Assembly: GCA_964355945.1 (NCBI GenBank)
Contig: CAYHGE010000002.1
Span: forward strand, 1 to 64,000
Origin: CAIVAT01 sp964355945
GTDB taxonomy: Bacteria; Bacteroidota; Bacteroidia; Bacteroidales; FEN-979
Length of the DNA stretch: 64,000 bases
Direction of reading: 5' to 3'
Below are positions 1 to 9,607 of the stretch, in pieces. The position numbers and the translations under genes are program-made. The stretch's first letter is position 1; every line of letters begins with the position of its first letter. Below the pieces are notes generated by a model. The model ran no database searches, was not told where the DNA came from, and was given only the letters and a program-made list of their open reading frames with translations.

Positions 1-621
1 GTCGATCTCTATTTTTCGGTTTCGCAGGGAACCATTGGTGTAAAGGATGTTAAGCTTTTTGCAGCATCGAATTTCAGGAATGGCTGGCTGAATTATATTT
101 CGCGGGGTATGACGCCTGAAACTATAATAGAACAGGATAAAGCATCACCAGTCAAATCAATAAAAGAAACAACGTTACAATCGGGAGATAACGACACTTT
201 GGCCATCGACTACAAGGTTGCCTCCTGTTGCAACCCGATTCCGGGAGATGAGGTTATCGGACTTTTAGCGTCCGACAAACTTCCAATGCAGATACATCGC
301 ACGAAATGTGCAAAAGCACAGGAGCTCATGACGGTTTTTGGAAAAATCATGGTAAAAGTTAACTGGGCAAATCATGAGTCAATATCCTTCCTGGCCGAGA
401 TTAAAGTAACCGGTATTGACAGGCAGGGCCTCATGAATGAAATTACGCGTATTATCTCCAATGACCTTAACCTGAATATCAAATCATTTCATATCGACGC
501 ATTAAACGGGCTTACCGAAGGATCCATTGCATTATACGTTAAAAATACGGCTAATTTGAATGATGCGTTAAATAAGTTAAATATGGTCGATGGAATTACA
601 CATGTAACAAGAGTAAATTAA
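1..621 (+). CDS. RelA/SpoT family (p)ppGpp synthetase/hydrolase, C-terminal part
   Basis: Frame 1 is open from the first base, so this is the 3' end of a gene that starts before the window; 206 codons are visible. The product would make and/or hydrolyse the stringent-response alarmone (p)ppGpp. The visible part holds the end of the TGS/helical regulatory region, then a conserved cysteine pair at about residues 76-77 followed by His99 and Cys103 (the CC or zinc-finger-like segment of long RelA/SpoT proteins), then a C-terminal ACT domain from about residue 125 to the end, with the typical DRQGLMNEIT segment. The catalytic HD and synthetase domains lie outside the window, so it cannot be said whether both activities are present. 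The ATG at 109 is internal and not the start. The family call is secure. Confidence 0.93.
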   Translation, partial: VDLYFSVSQGTIGVKDVKLFAASNFRNGWLNYISRGMTPETIIEQDKASPVKSIKETTLQSGDNDTLAIDYKVASCCNPIPGDEVIGLLASDKLPMQIHRTKCAKAQELMTVFGKIMVKVNWANHESISFLAEIKVTGIDRQGLMNEITRIISNDLNLNIKSFHIDALNGLTEGSIALYVKNTANLNDALNKLNMVDGITHVTRVN

Positions 622-699
622 ATTAAATTAAATTAATAAATCTATTTTTATTCGTTCTAAATACTGATAAATTGTTTATCTTTACGCAAATTTCCATTT

Positions 700-1152
700 A
701 TGATCAAAAAACCAGTTGAAGATATAATTGAAACTGCCCGCGGTCTTTTTACAGACTATCTTGAACGGCATGGGCATCGAAAAACCCCGGAACGATATAC
801 GATTTTAAAAGAGATTTTTGCCACTGAGGGTCATTTTGATATCGAAACGTTGTATATCCGGATGAAGAACCATAAATACCGGGTAAGCCGGGCAACCCTC
901 TACAATACGATCGAACTGCTGCTTGACTGCGGTTTGGTTACCAAACACCAGTTTGGTACAAACTATGCGCAGTTTGAGAAATCGACTCTGTTAAGGCAGC
1001 ACGATCACTTTATCTTTGAGGATTCAGGGGATGTGCTTGAATTCTATGATCCCCGTATTGAAGAGGTGAAAGCCCACATTGAATCCTTATTTAATGTGAA
1101 TGTTTCCCACTATGCACTTACATTTTACGGTCATTCGAATTCAAAGAAGTAA
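700..1152 (+). CDS. Fur-family transcriptional regulator
   Basis: 150 aa, the usual size for ferric-uptake-regulator family repressors. The N-terminal half carries the winged helix (RKTPERYTILKEI at about residues 27-39, and VSRATLYNTIELL as recognition region). The C-terminal half keeps a His/Asp metal site of the QHDHFIFED type, but there are no CxxC pairs, so the structural zinc site of many Fur and PerR proteins is missing. The metal and target genes cannot be read from the sequence. It ends 14 bp before purA and probably shares its transcript. A weak promoter-like TATCTTTA lies at 677-684, just upstream of the ATG. Confidence 0.88.
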   Translation: MIKKPVEDIIETARGLFTDYLERHGHRKTPERYTILKEIFATEGHFDIETLYIRMKNHKYRVSRATLYNTIELLLDCGLVTKHQFGTNYAQFEKSTLLRQHDHFIFEDSGDVLEFYDPRIEEVKAHIESLFNVNVSHYALTFYGHSNSKK

Positions 1153-1166
1153 ATTCCGGTTCAGAC

Positions 1167-2453
1167 ATGGTTGATGTTATTCTTGGATTGCAATGGGGAG
1201 ATGAAGGCAAAGGCAAAATTGTTGATGTATTTACCCCTAGGTACGATATTATTGCCCGCTTCCAGGGCGGACCTAATGCCGGTCATACAATCATTTTTGA
1301 CGGACGAAAATTTGTTCTCCATACGATTCCGTCAGGGATTTTCCACAGGCAAACATTAAATGTGATCGGAAACGGAGTCATCATCGACCCTTTTATCCTC
1401 TTTAAAGAGATCGATTCTCTCAGGGAGGCAGGAATGGAGCCAAGTGAAAACCTGCTTGTATCAAGACGGGCTCATCTGATCCTGCCTTCACACCGTTTGA
1501 TGGATGCAGCACTTGAATCAGGAAAGGGAAGCGCCAAGATCGGCTCAACCCTGAAAGGAATTGGCCCGGCATATACCGACAAATATGGGCGAAACGGATT
1601 ACGGGTAGGCAATATTATCAGTGATTCGTTCATTCAGCATTATGAACTACTGAAATCAGAACATCTTGAAATGATCCACCATGCAGGGTTTGATTATTCT
1701 TCCTACCTCCTTGACGGGTTATCTTTTGAGAATTATGAGAAGAAGTGGTTTGAGTCAATTGCCAGGTTGAAAGACCTGAAGATCATCGACAGCGAAATAT
1801 TCCTTAATGAGAGCCTTGATCAGGGTAAAAGAGTTCTCGCAGAAGGGGCTCAGGGCACGCTGCTTGACGTTGATTTTGGATCGTACCCTTATGTGACCTC
1901 CTCCAATACAATTACAGCCGGAGTTTGTTCAGGCCTAGGGATCTCTCCGCACCGTGTTGGAAAAATATTCGGCATCTTTAAAGCCTATTGCACAAGGGTT
2001 GGCAGTGGTCCGTTCCCTACCGAATTGCATGATGTTTTTGGTGAAAGATTAAGGACCGGCGGTAATGAATTCGGCTCAACCACCGGCCGTCCGCGGCGCT
2101 GTGGCTGGCTTGATCTCCCTGCCTTGAAATATTCAGTAATGCTCAATGGCGTTGACAGCCTGATCATGATGAAAGCTGATGTCCTCAACCCATTCCCGGA
2201 AATTAATATCTGTACCGATTACAGTATCGACGGTGAAAATATGGAGGGCTTTCCCTTTGAGCTCAGCGATGAAAACATTAAGCCGGTTTATAAGGAAATG
2301 CAGGGTTGGAACACAACCCTCGAAGGATGCACATCCGTGAACGGGATGCCTGCTGCTTTGTCAGACTATGTGAAATACATTGAAGATGCGGTAGGTTTGC
2401 CGATAGACATTGTCTCTGTCGGACCAGACAGGCTTCAAACCCTCCAACGATAA
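1167..2453 (+). CDS. purA: Adenylosuccinate synthetase
   Basis: 428 aa, full length for the family. It condenses IMP and aspartate with GTP hydrolysis to adenylosuccinate, the first committed step from IMP to AMP, in the cytoplasm. The N-terminal GLQWGDEGKGKIVD motif contains the catalytic Asp12, and GGPNAGH ends in catalytic His40; QGTLLDVDFG and the late GSTTGRPRRCGWLD and SVGPDR segments are also family signatures. It lies 14 bp downstream of the Fur-family gene. Its stop is only 7 bp from the stop of convergent infB, with no room for a terminator between them. Confidence 0.98.
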   Translation: MVDVILGLQWGDEGKGKIVDVFTPRYDIIARFQGGPNAGHTIIFDGRKFVLHTIPSGIFHRQTLNVIGNGVIIDPFILFKEIDSLREAGMEPSENLLVSRRAHLILPSHRLMDAALESGKGSAKIGSTLKGIGPAYTDKYGRNGLRVGNIISDSFIQHYELLKSEHLEMIHHAGFDYSSYLLDGLSFENYEKKWFESIARLKDLKIIDSEIFLNESLDQGKRVLAEGAQGTLLDVDFGSYPYVTSSNTITAGVCSGLGISPHRVGKIFGIFKAYCTRVGSGPFPTELHDVFGERLRTGGNEFGSTTGRPRRCGWLDLPALKYSVMLNGVDSLIMMKADVLNPFPEINICTDYSIDGENMEGFPFELSDENIKPVYKEMQGWNTTLEGCTSVNGMPAALSDYVKYIEDAVGLPIDIVSVGPDRLQTLQR

Positions 2454-2460
2454 TCCCCGC

Positions 2461-5400
2461 TTAAAGTTTCCGTTTTACTTCAGTCAATTCATACCCTTCA
2501 ACAATGTCGCCAACTTTGATGTCGTTGAATTTATCAATGTTTAACCCGCATTCGTAGCCGGTCAGCACTTCCTTGACATCATCCTTGAATCGTTTCAATG
2601 ACCCGAGAGAACCGGTATGTACGACAATCCCGTCTCTGATAACCCTGATTTTCGTGTTCCTGGTAACTTTACCATCCAGAACCATACAGCCTGCAACTGA
2701 ACCTACTTTTGTGATGTTGAATACATCACGAACTTCAATGTTGCAGATAATTTTCTCTTCAATTTCAGGAGATAACATACCTTCAATCGCGGCTTTAATC
2801 TCTTCAATAGCCTGGTAAATGATTGAATATAATCGGATGTCAATCTGCTCGGCCTCCGCAAGTTTACGGGCATTTACTGATGGCCGTACCTGGAATCCCA
2901 CTATGATTGCATTCGATGCAGAGGCAAGTAACACATCAGATTCGGTAATGGCACCCACCGATTTATGAATCACATTCACCATCACTTCTTCATTGGACAA
3001 TTTCAACAGGGAGTCTGACAGTGCTTCCACAGAACCGTCCACATCGCATTTGACAATAATGTTGAGCTCCTTGAAATCACCAATGGCAATCCGGCGTCCG
3101 ATTTCATCAAGTGTGATGTGTTTTTGTGTCCGCAGGCCTTGTTCACGCTGTAATTGTAAACGTTTTGTAGCGATTGCTTTTGATTCTTTTTCATCTGCCA
3201 TTACATTGAACCCGTCGCCTGCCTGAGGTGCTCCGTTTAATCCGAGCATCAGCATGGGTTGCGAGGGACCGGCTTCTTTGATGGGAACGTTACGCTCATT
3301 GTACATTGCCTTAACCTTGCCATACGTAGCTCCTGCCAGTACAATATCTCCGACACGCAAGGTGCCGTTCTGAACCAGAAGTTTTGCCACATAACCACGA
3401 CCTTTATCCAGGGATGATTCAATGACGGTTCCGGTTGCAAGTCGCACAGGATTGGCTTTCAGGCTTAACATTTCAGCTTCCAGCAAAACCTTTTCCAGCA
3501 GTAATTCAACATTTGTACCAACTTTGGCCGAAATTTCCTGTGTCTGATATTTACCACCCCATTCTTCAACAAGAATGTTCATTTTTGATAATTCTTCACG
3601 AATCTTTTCAGGGTTGGCATTGTTTTTATCCATTTTATTGAAGGCGAAAACAATGGGAACCCCTGCAGCAAGTGCGTGGTTGATGGCTTCACGGGTCTGG
3701 GGCATTACAGTCTCGTCAGAAGCAATTACAATGATGGCAACATCTGTTACACTGGCACCCCGGGCACGCATTGCCGTAAAGGCTTCATGACCTGGTGTAT
3801 CGAGAAATGTGATCTTCTTCCCATCCGGGCGCATTACTTCGTACGCGCCGATATGCTGGGTAATTCCGCCTGCTTCCCCTGCGACCACATTGGTGCTGCG
3901 GATAAAGTCGAGCAGTTTGGTTTTGCCGTGGTCAACATGGCCCATCACTGTAACAATAGGGGGCCTGTCTGTTAAATCCTCTGGTTTGTCTGGCTCATTT
4001 TGCTTGATGGCCTCCTGAACTTCGACACTCACAAATTCAACCTTGTGCCCGAATTCCTCGGCAACAAGGGTAAGGGTTTCTGCATCAAGGCGTTGATTAA
4101 TGGAAACAAACATGCCCAATGCCATACAGGTCGAGATAACTTCAGTAACCTGAACATTTAACATGGAGGCAAGTTCGTTGGCTGTAACAAACTCGGTTAC
4201 CTGTATCACCTGCTTGCCCTCTTCCATTCGCTCCATCTCCTGGTGCATCTGGTGACTGACAGCATCACGCTTTGCTTTCCGGTATTTCGATGCCTTTGAT
4301 TTACCTGTGGGGCTCAGTCTGGCCAAAGTTTCCTTGATCTGCTTTTCAATATCCTCGGAAGTAACTTCAGGCTTCTGCATATCCTTATGAAACTTCTTAT
4401 CCTTGGCAAGGGTCGGTTTATGCAATGAAAGGCGCGGAGTGTCGGTGCTGGCCGTTGTTGACACTGTGCCGGCTTCTCCCTGGCGTTTGATCCGTTTGCG
4501 CTTTTTCTTCTTCGATTTCAGTGTCTCGTCGGACGAGGAGGCCACAGGTTGGGGTTTTTTCTTCTCGAATTTCTTTGGTTCAGGCAATATGATCGAACCC
4601 AGGATTGTCGGTCCTTCAAGTTTTATACGTTCTGTAGGAAGAAAATTGGATTCCTGAACAGGTTCAATAACTTTTTGGACCACCGGTTCGTCCGGCAGAT
4701 GCTCTGACGCAGGAAGCGATGGTTCAACATGATCATGTAACGATTCTTGAACAACTTGCTTAGATTCCGTAACCGGTTCAGGTTTAACCTCTTCTTCTGC
4801 CGGAGCTGGCTTTACTTTAACCTTTTTGGATAATTTTTTATCAAAAACCCCCAGGTCCATTTTGCCAACGATTTTTAAATCGTTGGTTGGTTTATGGTCT
4901 GGTTCAGGTTCAACTGAGGATACAGGTTCCGCTATCGGCGGTGAAGGAATAGGTTCAGCAGGAACTTCACTTACCGATGGGAGGGAGATGGGTACATCGT
5001 CAGGCTTAGGCTGTTCCGGAGAGGAAATCGTAACATTAATTACTGGTTCCGGAATTGGTGCAACTGGAATTACTTCCACCACCGGCTCAGGCTTTTTCTC
5101 TTCCGTAACCTGCACAACCTGTTTCGGTGGTTCAGCAACAGGAGCAACTTCAGTTTTTACCTCAACTTTAGGAGTCTCCTTAACGGGAACTTCTTTGGGT
5201 TTTCTGGCAACTTCGTATTGCTTCTTTTCGAACTCCATCGACACATTCTTGATAAACAGATCATCAAGCTCCTTTTCACGGTCCTTGAATGCTGTTTTCT
5301 TATCTTCGATGGTGATCGTTTCATGGGCGGTAAATTGCAGCCCGATCTTCTTTGCCTCTTCCTTAACATGTTTTTCCGACGAGAACTCCTTCATCAGAGA

Positions 5401-5547
5401 ACTATACATCTCTGATGATAATTTCGCGTTGGGATCCATATCCATAGGGAATCCCTTCTTAATAAGGAAGTCCACTGCGGTTTTAATCCCAATGTTAAAT
5501 TCCCTTGCAGCTTTGCTTAACCTGGTAGTCGTTATGCCTTCACTCAT
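2461..5547 (-). CDS. infB: Translation initiation factor IF-2
   Basis: 1028 aa. This GTPase places fMet-tRNA on the 30S subunit and promotes subunit joining. An IF2 N-terminal helical domain (about 1-60) is followed by a long low-complexity linker rich in Pro, Glu, Val and Lys (about 100-400), a second IF2-N-like helical segment (about 440-510), then the G domain with GHVDHGKT (near residue 535), DTPGHEAF and NKMDK, and the beta-barrel and IF2 C-terminal domains. The long acidic/basic linker is usual in Bacteroidota. Last gene of rimP-nusA-infB; 19 bp separate it from nusA. Confidence 0.98.
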   Translation of the reverse strand: MSEGITTTRLSKAAREFNIGIKTAVDFLIKKGFPMDMDPNAKLSSEMYSSLMKEFSSEKHVKEEAKKIGLQFTAHETITIEDKKTAFKDREKELDDLFIKNVSMEFEKKQYEVARKPKEVPVKETPKVEVKTEVAPVAEPPKQVVQVTEEKKPEPVVEVIPVAPIPEPVINVTISSPEQPKPDDVPISLPSVSEVPAEPIPSPPIAEPVSSVEPEPDHKPTNDLKIVGKMDLGVFDKKLSKKVKVKPAPAEEEVKPEPVTESKQVVQESLHDHVEPSLPASEHLPDEPVVQKVIEPVQESNFLPTERIKLEGPTILGSIILPEPKKFEKKKPQPVASSSDETLKSKKKKRKRIKRQGEAGTVSTTASTDTPRLSLHKPTLAKDKKFHKDMQKPEVTSEDIEKQIKETLARLSPTGKSKASKYRKAKRDAVSHQMHQEMERMEEGKQVIQVTEFVTANELASMLNVQVTEVISTCMALGMFVSINQRLDAETLTLVAEEFGHKVEFVSVEVQEAIKQNEPDKPEDLTDRPPIVTVMGHVDHGKTKLLDFIRSTNVVAGEAGGITQHIGAYEVMRPDGKKITFLDTPGHEAFTAMRARGASVTDVAIIVIASDETVMPQTREAINHALAAGVPIVFAFNKMDKNNANPEKIREELSKMNILVEEWGGKYQTQEISAKVGTNVELLLEKVLLEAEMLSLKANPVRLATGTVIESSLDKGRGYVAKLLVQNGTLRVGDIVLAGATYGKVKAMYNERNVPIKEAGPSQPMLMLGLNGAPQAGDGFNVMADEKESKAIATKRLQLQREQGLRTQKHITLDEIGRRIAIGDFKELNIIVKCDVDGSVEALSDSLLKLSNEEVMVNVIHKSVGAITESDVLLASASNAIIVGFQVRPSVNARKLAEAEQIDIRLYSIIYQAIEEIKAAIEGMLSPEIEEKIICNIEVRDVFNITKVGSVAGCMVLDGKVTRNTKIRVIRDGIVVHTGSLGSLKRFKDDVKEVLTGYECGLNIDKFNDIKVGDIVEGYELTEVKRKL

Positions 5548-5566
5548 TCAGCAAAATTATGGTTTT

Positions 5567-6802
5567 TTATTCAAATTCCGATCTTAAAATACGGACGACT
5601 TCATTGATTGTCTCCTCTTCAAGGTCGGTACGCTTCACCAACTCCTCAACATCCATATCCAATACACTCTTCGCCGTATCACAGCCAATAGATTTCAGTT
5701 CATCGATGATCCACTGATCGATTTCGTCAGAAAACTCCTGAATATCAACATCTTCGTTGTCAACATCCGTGTCGCGGTAAACATCAATTTCATAGCCTGT
5801 CAGTTTACCTGCAAGTTTTATGTTAAACCCGCCCTTGCCGATGGCTAGAGAAACCTGGTCGGGTTTCATGTAAACATCAGCTCTTTTTTCCTCTTCAATG
5901 ATAACGATTGAAGATACTTTGGCAGGGCTTAAGGCACGCTGTATAAACAGTGATGGATTTGATGTATAGTTGATTACATCGATATTCTCATTTTTCAATT
6001 CACGAACGATGCCATGAATGCGGCTGCCTTTCATCCCGACACATGCGCCAACGGGGTCAATGCGGTCATCATACGATTCCACGGCTATTTTAGCACGTTC
6101 ACCCGGCACTCTGACAATCTTTTTAATGTTAATCAGTCCGTCGTAAACTTCCGGTACTTCCGACTCAAACAGTCGTTCGAGAAATGATTCAGAGGTGCGC
6201 GAAAGAATGATGATCGGATTGTTGTTTTTCATTTCAACCTTTGAAACAACCGCCCTGATGGTATCTCCTTTCCTGTAAAAGTCAGAAGGTATCTGTTCTG
6301 ATTTCGGCAGAATTAACTCGATATTCTCATCATCCAGCACCAGGATCTCCTTTTTCCATACCTGATATACCTCACCTGAAATGATCTCCCCGATCTTGTC
6401 CCGGTATTTGGCATAAACATTATTTTTCTCGTATTCCTGTATCTTGGAGATCAGATTCTGTCGGATGGCCAGAATTTCACGACGCCCGAAACTGCCAAGT
6501 TTTACCTCTTCCGACAACTCTTCACCAACTTCAAAATCCGGTTCAACCTTGATGGCTTCCGAAAGGGGAACCTGGGTGTTTTCATCCTCTACCGCACCAT
6601 CCTCAACGATGGTCCGGGAACGAAAAATTTCAAGGTCACCTTTGTCAATATTTACAATGATGTCGAAATTTTCGGACGACCCGTACCTTTTCGTCAGCAT
6701 GTGTTTGAACACATCTTCCAGGATGCTCATCATGGTTTCCCTGTCGATGTTTTTGAATTCCTTGAATTCTGAAAAGGTTTCGACTAAATTCAGATGTTCC
6801 AT
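5567..6802 (-). CDS. nusA: Transcription termination/antitermination factor NusA
   Basis: 411 aa. NusA binds RNA polymerase and nascent RNA and affects pausing, termination and antitermination. The order is an N-terminal polymerase-binding domain (about 1-125), an S1 domain (about 130-200, GEIISGEVYQVWKKEILVL region), and two KH domains (about 205-345, with VGACVGMKGSRI and SLAIGKGGFNIKLA as the GxxG loops). It ends in a short acidic tail rather than the duplicated acidic repeats of E. coli NusA, as is normal in this phylum. It lies between rimP and infB. Confidence 0.97.
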   Translation of the reverse strand: MEHLNLVETFSEFKEFKNIDRETMMSILEDVFKHMLTKRYGSSENFDIIVNIDKGDLEIFRSRTIVEDGAVEDENTQVPLSEAIKVEPDFEVGEELSEEVKLGSFGRREILAIRQNLISKIQEYEKNNVYAKYRDKIGEIISGEVYQVWKKEILVLDDENIELILPKSEQIPSDFYRKGDTIRAVVSKVEMKNNNPIIILSRTSESFLERLFESEVPEVYDGLINIKKIVRVPGERAKIAVESYDDRIDPVGACVGMKGSRIHGIVRELKNENIDVINYTSNPSLFIQRALSPAKVSSIVIIEEEKRADVYMKPDQVSLAIGKGGFNIKLAGKLTGYEIDVYRDTDVDNEDVDIQEFSDEIDQWIIDELKSIGCDTAKSVLDMDVEELVKRTDLEEETINEVVRILRSEFE

Positions 6803-6814
6803 TGTTTGGTACTT

Positions 6815-7273
6815 CTACTGTTTAAAAGTGATTACTTCTTTTGCGGTTTTTATATCGCTTAATTGAAGCGACATAATCTTTATTTCCTGTTCTTTCTTGG
6901 ATTTCTTCGGCGGAGGGAGTTCCAATTCAATGCCGGTATCAGTAGCATTAATAACAATGCCTGATATTTTATCTCCCGTTTTGGTTACCACGTCAAGGGT
7001 TTTGCCGATATTTTTCCTGAATTGCCGGGGTAATTTCAACGGACGGTCAGCACCGGCTGAAGAAACTGTAAGATCAAAGTCTTCCGTATCACGGTCAAGA
7101 CTTTCATTGAGAAAATGGCTTAACTCCTTGCAATCATCAATGGTAACGCCATGATCACCATCGATGAAAACTGAAATCTGGTTGCCTGGTTTGACAACCA
7201 CATCCACCAGAAAGGTATCGCCTTTTTTAAGGTATCCCTCAATCAGTTTAATAAGTTTGGTATCTGTGATCAT
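6815..7273 (-). CDS. rimP: Ribosome maturation factor RimP
   Basis: 152 aa. RimP is needed for maturation of the 30S subunit. The N-terminal alpha/beta domain carries the VSSAGADRPLKLPRQF stretch, matching the family's SSPGxxRPL signature, followed by an SH3-like C-terminal domain. It is first in the rimP-nusA-infB operon, 12 bp before nusA, and has a very good promoter about 60 bp upstream. Confidence 0.95.
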   Translation of the reverse strand: MITDTKLIKLIEGYLKKGDTFLVDVVVKPGNQISVFIDGDHGVTIDDCKELSHFLNESLDRDTEDFDLTVSSAGADRPLKLPRQFRKNIGKTLDVVTKTGDKISGIVINATDTGIELELPPPKKSKKEQEIKIMSLQLSDIKTAKEVITFKQ

Positions 7274-7334
7274 TGGTAGTTAATAAAAGAGGGGACTTTC
7301 TGTCCCCCCGCTTCTTGCCGAATTAAATCGTGTG

Positions 7335-7365
7335 CAAAGATACGCAATATTTAATGAATACCAAA
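7335..7365 (-). promoter_or_regulatory. Promoter of rimP-nusA-infB
   Basis: Read on the minus strand: TTTG (7362-7365), a 19-bp spacer, then TATCTTTG (7335-7342). This is an exact match to the Bacteroidota housekeeping consensus. The start of transcription should fall near 7330, giving a leader of about 55 nt before the rimP ATG. Confidence 0.8.
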
Positions 7366-7410
7366 TCTTTTTTTGAAACTGACATTGCAGAGATGGTTGT
7401 CTGATTCAGG

Positions 7411-7809
7411 TTATTCAGTGAAATCTGCCTCTGCCGGACAAACCGGTTCAAGACCGGTTGGGTTTTCAGGATGTGAAATTTCCTGGTCTTCGAAATCGGT
7501 AAACATCGGAATCTTTGGAGAAAGTAGTGCAGGATTTATCTGAATCACCGGGATGGTTTCTTCAAAATCAGCTTCATGCGGGGGACTCGGTGCAAGCACG
7601 GTAACCAAAATGTCTGGATGGGTTTTAACTTCGACACCGTCAATGAGATCATTTACAGCAGGCAGAGACGGGGCCGTTTTTTTTATCAGAATTGTCGCTT
7701 CACTCTTTGATGCTTCTGATGCTCGCGACGGATGTTTTACAACTCCACCAAAAGAAAGGCCTGCATTCAGGATGAACAGGAAAATCATTGTATGGATCAT
7801 TGTTTTCAT
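7411..7809 (-). CDS. Small exported protein of unknown function
   Basis: 132 aa from the ATG at 7807-7809. A longer reading from 7866 adds 19 mostly polar residues in front of a clear signal peptide, so the internal ATG is preferred. A hydrophobic segment (MIHTMIFLFILNAGLSFGG) starts the protein; the rest is Pro-, Glu- and Asp-rich with no helix-rich or catalytic pattern (PSLPAV, VLAPSPPHEADFEE, NPALLSPKIP). Only one Cys remains near the end. No family is recognised. It stands alone between the rimP operon and a large non-coding stretch, and could be a species-specific periplasmic or surface protein. Confidence 0.5.
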   Translation of the reverse strand: MKTMIHTMIFLFILNAGLSFGGVVKHPSRASEASKSEATILIKKTAPSLPAVNDLIDGVEVKTHPDILVTVLAPSPPHEADFEETIPVIQINPALLSPKIPMFTDFEDQEISHPENPTGLEPVCPAEADFTE

Positions 7810-7866
7810 GGTTGTTGGTTTTTTGAAAGGTTGTTTTTTGTTATTTGCCGAAATATGACGGCGCAT

Positions 7867-8336
7867 GACATTCAGTGTTACAAGCGGATGGATGAGCAGG
7901 GGGCGGAAATCGGTGAATGACGTTTTTTTTCCGTTAAAAGGGGAATAACCTTATGGAATTTATCTGATCAAAGTTCCGCAGGATAAAAAAAGAACAGGTA
8001 AAATTGACCTGCAGAAGTGATTATTGGAAAGGCCGGCCATTACGGCAAGCTTCAGCCGGTTCCTCCTGCCCGTCTTATCTTTTTAACAATAAGCCGGGCA
8101 AGGTGGAAAGATTGCTCCGGCAATGACTGGTCAAAGTGATCGGTTTCACTAAAAAACACCACGAATATTTTTTTTTTTTGCAAAAAATGCAAAAAACACT
8201 GCCGCATTTCTTTGTGCGAAGTAACTTTTGCAACAAAGCCGAATATTTGGGGGGAATCCTCCTTTGATCCGGCATTTTTTAATACTCATCAAAGTTCCCT
8301 TGTGTTTCTCAATTTCCAGTCATGGTCAAGTGATTG
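7867..8336. other. Non-coding stretch, about 470 bp
   Basis: No convincing gene is seen. It contains a T-rich run that leads into a 14-bp perfect palindrome (TTTTTTGCAAAAAA, 8174-8187). Short ORFs here have no family features. Confidence 0.5.
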
Positions 8337-8344
8337 TAAATTTG
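8337..8344 (+). promoter_or_regulatory. Promoter -7 element for the 8366 gene
   Basis: TAAATTTG matches the Bacteroidota -7 consensus TAnnTTTG and would start RNA near 8351, just upstream of the ATG at 8366. No good -33 TTTG is visible at the standard distance. It argues against the longer reading that starts at 8228. Confidence 0.45.
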
Positions 8345-8365
8345 ATGATCTTAAAACCCGGAAAT

Positions 8366-9022
8366 ATGAAAAGGTGCTGTATCTTGTTCTTCTCAATGAT
8401 CATCCTTAATGCTGTTTCAGCGCAGGTGAAGAATCCTGCACACATTGGCATGACTGCAGATCATGTCAATAAAACACTCAAATCCGCCACTGGAATTTCT
8501 GTCGTGTCACTTCTTTCACAGGTGATAGGAGGAGGTTTAATTTTATCAGGGATGAATATGGAAACGGATGGGGAAACCACCCGTTTGGCCATCGGGTTAT
8601 TTGTTGGGATCGGGGGTGTCGGAATGCAGACAAACAGTGCCATCCTGGCAAGCCGGGCCTGTGAACAGGTAAGGATGCTGGAATTTTCCCCGGAAGATTC
8701 CCTGTTGCAGCGCAGGATGCTGAAAAACATTAAAACGGCCAGGACATTATCGATTATTCAGAATATTATACCGGTAGTAGCTGTAGCAGCAGGTGCGATA
8801 TCTTTTTCTTTTCAAAAATCCGACCAGGAATATCATAATGAGACTTTTTTTCAATCTCCCTCCTTTTGGATTCCCACGGTAAGTATCTGTTTCGTCGGAG
8901 CTATTCTGTCAATTCCTGAAATCGTCCTGCTTGAAAAAGCCCGTTCCGACCTGAATTCGTATCAGAAAAAATTAGCTTTTGGCACTACGAAAAATGGGGT
9001 AGGGCTCAGTTATAATTTTTAG
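8366..9022 (+). CDS. Membrane protein of unknown function
   Basis: 218 aa from the ATG at 8366, chosen because a signal-peptide-like segment follows (KRCCILFFSMIILNAVSAQ) and a promoter element lies between this ATG and the upstream one at 8228. About three hydrophobic stretches follow: near residues 44-62 (VVSLLSQVIGGGLILSG), 130-150 (IIQNIIPVVAVAAGAIS) and 172-190 (WIPTVSICFVGAILSIP). A basic/acidic helix (residues 92-125) joins the first two. The layout resembles small Bacteroidota membrane proteins of unknown role. No catalytic motif is seen. Confidence 0.6.
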   Translation: MKRCCILFFSMIILNAVSAQVKNPAHIGMTADHVNKTLKSATGISVVSLLSQVIGGGLILSGMNMETDGETTRLAIGLFVGIGGVGMQTNSAILASRACEQVRMLEFSPEDSLLQRRMLKNIKTARTLSIIQNIIPVVAVAAGAISFSFQKSDQEYHNETFFQSPSFWIPTVSICFVGAILSIPEIVLLEKARSDLNSYQKKLAFGTTKNGVGLSYNF

Positions 9023-9553
9023 AATTTGATTGAGCGCAAGTTTGCCAGACGAATTGAATGTGCCAAATGTGCATGGAGGTTTGCCAAAATATCCCGCAAC
9101 AGACTGGATGGTGCGGATGGATAACGTCTGCAACTCCCTGGCATGTCGGGAGCACCCATGGACGAACACAGGACGAATACTATACGATGATTATACTTTG
9201 ACAAAAGGGTTTGTCAAAAATTGAAACCATGCAGATGGAACAATCATTCAATTTCTTACAGAGTTTTCATGCAGATTTCGGCAGAGCAATCTTGCTGTCC
9301 TTTATCTGCGAAAACATGTGTTTTATTTGCTAAAATCTGGGAGAATTTATCGTTGAATCTGCAGGGAATTATTGCCTGGAATAATCAGTCTGGTTTCAGT
9401 ATCTGACCAAAGGGTTTTGCACCCTTGGTTTTGCTGTTTTGCTAACTTTTTGGGAGATTTCTTTGTAATATTTGGTTTTCAGGTGGGACTCTTGTCCTGT
9501 CAAATAAATTCATAAATTATGTTAAAAAAAATAGCAAATAGGGTTTTTATACC

Positions 9554-9561
9554 TAAATTTG
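9554..9561 (+). promoter_or_regulatory. Promoter-like -7 element
   Basis: TAAATTTG, 46 bp before the ATG of the broken frame at 9608. It matches TAnnTTTG, but the -33 element is poor and the region is AT-rich, so chance is possible. Confidence 0.3.
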
Positions 9562-9607
9562 TTTATTATTAGTCTAAATAAACCATAAATCATTTATGTA
9601 AAGAACA

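Noticed and set aside
4826..5587. 253-aa plus-strand ORF antisense to infB
   Set aside because: Ser/Thr/Gly-rich text is the reverse of the Pro/Glu/Val linker of IF-2; no independent signals.
7411..7866. 151-aa start for the small exported protein
   Set aside because: It would place 19 polar residues before the signal peptide.
8228..8365. Longer N-terminus of the 8366 membrane protein
   Set aside because: The promoter box lies inside it and the signal peptide begins at the inner ATG.
9030..9406. Two small ORFs in the long gap
   Set aside because: No start context, no family pattern, unusual residue mix (Cys, Trp, His rich).
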